Part shown: positions 61,001 through 64,000 of the stretch, in pieces
How the letters are laid out: each line of letters opens with the position of its first letter
Position numbering within the stretch: the stretch's first letter is position 1
NCBI GenBank assembly: GCA_036937835.1
Contig: CM072873.1
Coordinates: 10,602,501 to 10,666,500, forward strand
Length of the DNA: 64,000 nucleotides
Source of the DNA: Pampus argenteus
Taxonomy: Eukaryota > Chordata > Actinopteri > Scombriformes > Stromateidae
Direction of reading: 5' to 3'
Notes under the pieces: generated by a model
Databases searched by the model: none
Seen by the model: only the letters and a program-made list of their open reading frames with translations
What the model was told of the DNA's origin: nothing
Program-made: the position numbers and the translations under genes

Positions 61001-64000
61001 AATGAAATGTAACATGAGGGGTGGGATTAATTTAGTTCAGTCCAGGGAGATGAGGCAATTGAATATGATGACATAAAATGACATAATTAACATGATATTA
61101 GATACATGCAATAGACTATGCAATGAGTAGATGTTATTAAAGTTTTAGTATGTGGGGTAGATCTGCGACATGTTCTGTCACTGTGTTTGTTGTGGCTCCA
61201 GGATGGAAAGGAGCTGGTCTCTCTTCACCACCTGAGGTCCAAGGAGGTGAGGAGGAGCGCAGCCACCCTGGAGCTCCACTGGGAGGAGTTGAAGAAGACA
61301 ATGGCCTGTCGAGGGAAAGCTCTGGAAGATAACAGAGACTTCCTGGAGTTCCTACAGAAAGTCGAAGAGGTGGAGGCTTGGATTCGACACAAGGTTAGGG
61401 AGATGAGGGAGGAGCAGGGGTGTCAAACTCATTTTAGCTCAGGGGCCAGATAAAATTATGGCATAATAACGACAACTTCAGATTTGTTTCCTTTGTTTTA
61501 CTTTGGTCCAAAATAGTACAAGCAGATTATGAACACATTACAAATTATGGTCTTTACAAAACACTTCAAATAAATTGAAAAAAATAGTGCAATTTCAAGA
61601 ACAAAATGCCTCAGTGATTGGAACTTACACTTTGTCCCAGTGTATATACAAAGACATACAACTTTAAGTCACAGCCTGAGATTGAACAAAACACTCTTCT
61701 AGGTATCAAATACTTTATTTGTCATTTACACATCTTAATCCTAAAATAACTCACCACACCATACAAACTGAGGTAAAAACCTTTTTAAGAGGTTTGCAAT
61801 GCATTAACAATTTCAACAAACCAAACTTATAAATATCCACAGAGGCCATTCATTTTTCTCCTGAAACCTGGGATCTTTTAGCTTTCACAAGCTGGATATG
61901 ATTACACGGCGGGCCGGATGTGGCCCGCGGGCCGTGAGTTTGACACGTGGTTTACAGTGTGTGACTCTGTCTTCTCTAACCTGTCTGTATCTCAGGAGGT
62001 GATGATCAATGTTGGAGATGTTGGGAAGGACTATGAACACGGAGTTCAGCTGCTAAAGAAACTCAGCGAGTTCAGAGGGACGGGAGATGGGGTGAGAAAT
62101 AAGTTCACTAGTGTTCCTCCCTAAATCGGGTCCACTGATCAGAAAGCACTGAACGCATGAAGGTTGTTTTTAATGAAGGTAAACATTGGGATTGTAGAAA
62201 AATGGTATGGTTATATCTTTGGAGATATTACCCTACAGAGACTTCCTGGAGTCTCCCTAATCATTTTTCCAATACTGTGACTGGTTAATTTGGTTCCCTT
62301 TTGAAAGCCAGAACTGAATAGTTTGAGTTTATTTAATCCATAGGAAGTGACGGTGGACGACGCTCACATTACAGCCATCAACAGGCTGGCGGCCAGACTG
62401 GAGAAGAGACAGAGTGCTGAGGAACTGTTGACTGTCAGACGGAGGAGACAGCAGCTCAACGACAGGTAACACCAAGCCTGGATTACACACTGGAATGATG
62501 AATGATGAACGATTAGACCTTGCATGGCAGCCTCTGCTATCAGTGTATGAATGTGTGTGTTAATGAGTGAATGCTGACATGTATTGTAAAGCACTTTGAG
62601 TGGTTGCAAATACAATAAAAGGCCTGGAGCCCCATAGGAGGTTAATCCAGCCATGGGTAACACACTCATCCGATCTCACCTCTGTTTTAGACTAAAAGCC
62701 TTTATCTCTTGCAGGTGGAGTAGGTTTCATGGAGATCTCAACAATTACAAGAAGAAGCTGGAGGGGGCGCTGGTGGTCCACGCCCTCATCAGAGAGCTGG
62801 AGGAGGTCAGAGACAGAGCCAACGAGAAGGTCTGTTAACTGTTTCTATCTTCAAACCTTACATCAACTCACCTGCTGAGACTTATACACACAATGACGCT
62901 GCGGTGGCGTTTTCATCTTTTTATTTCTCTGTCCCTGTAGATGTTGCTGCTGCAGGGTCAGGACTGTGGGTTTGACGTGGAGAGCGTAGAGAACCTGATC
63001 CGACGACATGAGGAGATGGAGAGAGAGGCTGGGGTCATACAGGAGAGGTCAAATGTGAGTGCGAGGGTCTGTTTTAACATCTACAAGACTTTTAAAGGAT
63101 CTTGTTTGAGTCCTGCAGATGAATATGAAGATGGATAAAAGCTCAAGAGACTGTTCTCCCACACAGGCTCTGGAGAAAGAGGTGACCGATCACCTGAAGG
63201 CTCAATCGGTGATGAGTGACAACCTGAAGAACAAACAGAAAGAGGTGCAGAAAGCTCTACAGACTCTGGACAAGGAGGTAAAACTCAGGTAAGATGATTA
63301 TTTTCTTATTAGCAGTAGTTTGAGTTAAATTAGATTCAGTTATTTGATTATTGTTAGAAGCCAGTAAAAATTGTGACTTTTTATCATACATGACTTAGTG
63401 TGTCACAATTTGGATTTTTTTATTTAAACATTGTGACTTTTTATCTTATATTATTATCTTAGTGTGTCACAATTTTGACTTTTTATCTCCATAACTGTAA
63501 CAGAGCAAGTGAAAATATGGATTTTGTATTTCAAAATTTTGACATTTTATCATTTTCATCATTTTTTTATTTTACTGGTGGAAATGATTATTTCTTGGCA
63601 AAGTTATAGACTCTAATTGGCTGGTGTGACCAGACCCTGATGGTGTGAGTTAGTCGATGGACTCATGGGAAACAGTGTGTGTGTTTAGGAAGGAGAAGCT
63701 GCAGGAGGCTCATCAGCTTCAGCTGTTCAAAGCTAACCAGCGTCTCCTACTGGAGTGGAGTGTCAAACAGGGCAGTGAGATGGTAGAGAAAGGTCTTCCC
63801 AAGACCAGAGCCGAGGCTGACCGGCTCATTGTGGAGCACCAGGACTGGAAGGTGAGGATTGTCCCCAAAATACCAGCTTGGTGTACTTCTACTTTACTTT
63901 GATAATACAAATCAAACATTAAACTCTGTACACTGATCTCTTCTGAATCTGTTTCTGTGTTTCTAGACGGAGATTGATGCTCGTACTGAGCGCATTGACT
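39362..64000 (+). CDS. sptbn5: Spectrin beta, non-erythrocytic 5 (beta-V / beta-heavy spectrin), 5' part, 54 exons
   Basis: Very large beta spectrin of the membrane skeleton. It pairs with alpha spectrin, binds actin through its N-terminus and is linked to apical membranes, photoreceptors and hair cells in vertebrates (family knowledge). Fifty-four consecutive phase-compatible exons encode about 2617 residues, roughly 70% of the length of human SPTBN5 (about 3674), with no internal stop. Order: tandem calponin-homology domains (residues about 20-260), spectrin repeats, an SH3-like insert (about 829-881), then more repeats to the window edge, about 20 repeats in all by length. The start gives MEGDEDGAGRVREL and leads into QQKTFTKWMN, the conserved first helix of the CH1 domain. 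Neighbouring ehd4 matches human 15q15. Remaining repeats and any C-terminal PH domain lie beyond 64000. Exon lists are in the sub-entries. Confidence 0.97.
41005..41285. repeat. dispersed repeat family A, two opposing fragments
   Basis: 41005-41105 begins AGCAGTGGAAGAAGTAG and shows AATACTCCATTGCAAG (minus orientation). 41125-41285 shows ATTTACTCAAGTACTGTACC, GGTACTTGTACTTT-like and CTCCACTACATTTATTTGA strings (plus orientation). They are probably two insertions or a rearranged element in sptbn5 intron 1. Confidence 0.6.
42804..42845 (+). repeat. CACGTCA minisatellite in sptbn5 intron 1
   Basis: Three GCACGTCA units followed by three CACGT repeats; on the minus strand this reads as tandem TGACGTG. 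Confidence 0.9.
43585..43672 (-). repeat. dispersed repeat family B, short end fragment
   Basis: GATTATGAAAATAATTGG followed by TAGTTGCAGCTC matches the family start in reverse complement. It lies in sptbn5 intron 2. Confidence 0.5.
44783..48875 (+). CDS. sptbn5: sptbn5 exons 6-16: first spectrin repeats
   Basis: Exons 44783-44869, 44998-45105, 45200-45284, 45545-45678, 45780-46000, 46443-46581, 46870-47004, 47112-47200, 47368-47521, 48334-48537, 48669-48875 encode residues 261-781. The sequence is heptad-like, helical and rich in Q, E, L and K, with the spectrin Trp positions (LLHWIKTK, ISHRWKEV, DAWLYERW, NSWLGDRK). ISAHGEMI matches VSAHGAHV of human beta-V, as I recall it. Exons 7, 9 and 11 use AAG|G acceptors instead of the usual CAG/TAG; phase and homology support them. 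Confidence 0.94.
49117..50293 (+). CDS. sptbn5: sptbn5 exons 17-19: SH3-like insert with flanking linkers
   Basis: Exons 49117-49285, 49831-49976, 50084-50293 encode residues 782-956. They interrupt the spectrin repeat array. Residues 782-828 are a low-complexity Ser/Pro/Glu linker. Residues about 829-881 read like an SH3 fold: IRFRYSRG at the ALYDY position, HEIVTII at the beta-b strand, and LIPKTYLTLLP at the conserved G-x-x-P-x-x-Y end. The paired Trp of typical SH3 domains is replaced (DRVLAR), so the ligand groove may be altered. Residues 887-956 are another Arg-rich linker before the next repeat. Insect beta-heavy spectrin has an SH3 in about the same place (family knowledge). Confidence 0.75.
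49375..49700 (-). repeat. dispersed repeat family B, decayed copy
   Basis: It contains GGTTTTGGACTGTTGGTTGGACAAAA, AATAATCTGCAGATTGG-type and TTTTTTGCAGCTCTGC segments, the reverse order of the 19513 copy. It lies in sptbn5 intron 17, next to the SH3-like exon. Confidence 0.5.
50445..56317 (+). CDS. sptbn5: sptbn5 exons 20-35: middle spectrin repeats
   Basis: Exons 50445-50597, 50710-50840, 50950-51201, 51361-51436, 51617-51828, 52262-52511, 52684-52823, 53002-53101, 53300-53470, 53656-53820, 54270-54359, 54472-54608, 55137-55323, 55724-55830, 55980-56070, 56201-56317 encode residues 957-1749. Repeat signatures include LHRFYNSCQEFESWMEDK, FQRDADELLLWIEEKF, KLKRHEAAEKEMQA, and LELSWISEHVP. 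KRHEAAE and GDELQQAGQQEQ-like strings closely parallel the human protein as I recall it. The exon 22 donor (AT|GTACAAG at 51201/51202) is preferred over reading on, because phase continues correctly into the exon at 51361. Confidence 0.94.
51956..52017 (+). repeat. poly(G)14 next to (TA)n in sptbn5 intron 24
   Basis: Fourteen G (51956-51969), then TTCTG, then about 20 TA units. Confidence 0.95.
53860..54145 (+). repeat. degenerate CTAA/CTGA-rich tract in sptbn5 intron 29
   Basis: Dense, irregular CTAACT, CTGACT, CCAACT words over about 280 bases, typical of a decayed tetranucleotide array. Confidence 0.65.
54944..55115 (+). repeat. dispersed repeat family B, decayed copy
   Basis: It begins GAGCTGAAACGATTGGTTGATTAAT and includes TTTGGACAAAACAACATTTGAAGACATC, typical of the family. 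It lies in sptbn5 intron 31. Confidence 0.5.
56459..64000 (+). CDS. sptbn5: sptbn5 exons 36-54 (last one cut by the window): later spectrin repeats
   Basis: Exons 56459-56616, 57030-57162, 57532-57677, 57992-58106, 58183-58293, 58626-58805, 58881-59084, 59210-59359, 59433-59537, 60000-60188, 60408-60563, 61202-61393, 61996-62091, 62344-62465, 62715-62829, 62941-63054, 63167-63288, 63689-63851, 63967-64000 encode residues 1750-2617. Typical repeat cores are LHLHEFRWESLELEDWM, NRDFLEFLQKVEEVEAWI, VMINVGDVGKDYEHGVQLL and RWSRFHGDLNNY; the last two match the corresponding human segment closely. The final exon is open at the right edge. Confidence 0.94.
56760..56960 (-). repeat. dispersed repeat family B, decayed copy
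   Basis: It ends ATCGATAATGAAAAAAATC then TTTAGTTGCAGTCG, the reverse complement of the family start. It lies in sptbn5 intron 36. Confidence 0.5.
60567..61110 (+). repeat. degenerate GATGAGAT-rich purine tract in sptbn5 intron 46
   Basis: GATGAG, GAGATAAG, GATGAAAT and similar words recur for more than 500 bases with strong purine bias on the coding strand. Confidence 0.7.
61415..61949 (+). mobile_element. nonautonomous hAT-like element
   Basis: The 5' end reads CAGGGGTGTCAAACTC and the 3' end GAGTTTGACACGTG, which are imperfect inverted repeats. Internal GGGCCAGA and GGCCGGATGTGGCCCGCGGG strings recall a common vertebrate repeat of about 0.5 kb with these ends. There is no coding capacity and I could not find a clean 8-bp target duplication. 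It lies in sptbn5 intron 47, only about 22 bases after the donor at 61394. Confidence 0.65.
62470..62640 (+). repeat. dispersed repeat (GTAAAGCACTTTGAGTGG type)
   Basis: ATCAGTGTATGAATGTGTG, then TGTAAAGCACTTTGAGTGG and AATACAATAAAAGG are typical of an abundant fish short interspersed sequence. It lies in sptbn5 intron 49. A related tail may occur at 2270-2365 (ACTATATAAATAAAGTTACC). Confidence 0.5.
63369..63545 (+). repeat. tandem repeat of about 60 bases in sptbn5 intron 52
   Basis: ATTGTGACTTTTTATC begins at 63370 and 63430, and CTTAGTGTGTCACAATTT follows each. A third partial unit begins near 63472. Confidence 0.8.

Noticed and set aside
61150..61332. Alternative frame over sptbn5 exon 47 as a small protein
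   Set aside because: It is a shadow of the spectrin frame, which continues in phase on both sides.
39362..64000. Assigning this gene to another beta spectrin (sptb, sptbn1, sptbn2, sptbn4)
   Set aside because: It already exceeds the approximately 2400 residues of conventional beta spectrins with no end in sight, has an SH3-like insert, and matches human beta-V segment by segment.

Overview
The window is nuclear DNA from a ray-finned fish, most likely a spiny-rayed (percomorph) teleost. The evidence is long spliced genes with GT-AG introns, very abundant (CA/TG)n microsatellites, and dispersed repeats of the kind common in teleost genomes. I see no bacterial, viral or organellar gene. Four protein-coding genes are present, and every exon boundary below was checked for reading phase by hand.

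Layout, left to right. (1) 149-7169, minus: 5' two thirds of scfd1 (SLY1, the Sec1/Munc18 protein of ER-Golgi SNARE fusion). Fifteen exons encode 436 residues; the gene runs off the left edge. (2) 9541-15568, minus: complete g2e3 (PHD/HECT-like ubiquitin ligase family), 16 coding exons, 739 residues, with a long 3' UTR reaching about 7590. (3) 17966-34741, plus: complete ehd4 (EH-domain membrane-remodelling ATPase), 8 coding exons, 546 residues. (4) 39362-64000, plus: 5' part of sptbn5 (beta-V, or beta-heavy, spectrin). Fifty-four exons encode about 2617 residues: two calponin-homology domains, an SH3-like insert, and about 20 spectrin repeats. It runs off the right edge.

The genes form two pairs. 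g2e3 and scfd1 are head-to-tail on the minus strand, as in human 14q12. ehd4 and sptbn5 are head-to-tail on the plus strand, as in human 15q15. The junction between the two blocks is the divergent intergenic region at about 16.3-17.9 kb. There is no operon-like coupling. The loose common theme is membrane traffic and membrane skeleton (scfd1, ehd4, sptbn5); g2e3 is a cell-cycle and DNA-damage ligase.

Noncoding space holds microsatellites (one uninterrupted TG tract of 134 nt), several dispersed repeat families in multiple decayed copies, a 3'-truncated tRNA-Ser(GCU) relic and a hAT-like nonautonomous element. I did not find an undescribed biological system. The points most worth a second look are the SH3-like insert in sptbn5, the lack of a catalytic cysteine in the G2E3 HECT-like region, the recurrence of CA/TG tracts at splice sites, and a TGACGTG-type motif just upstream of the scfd1 start codon.
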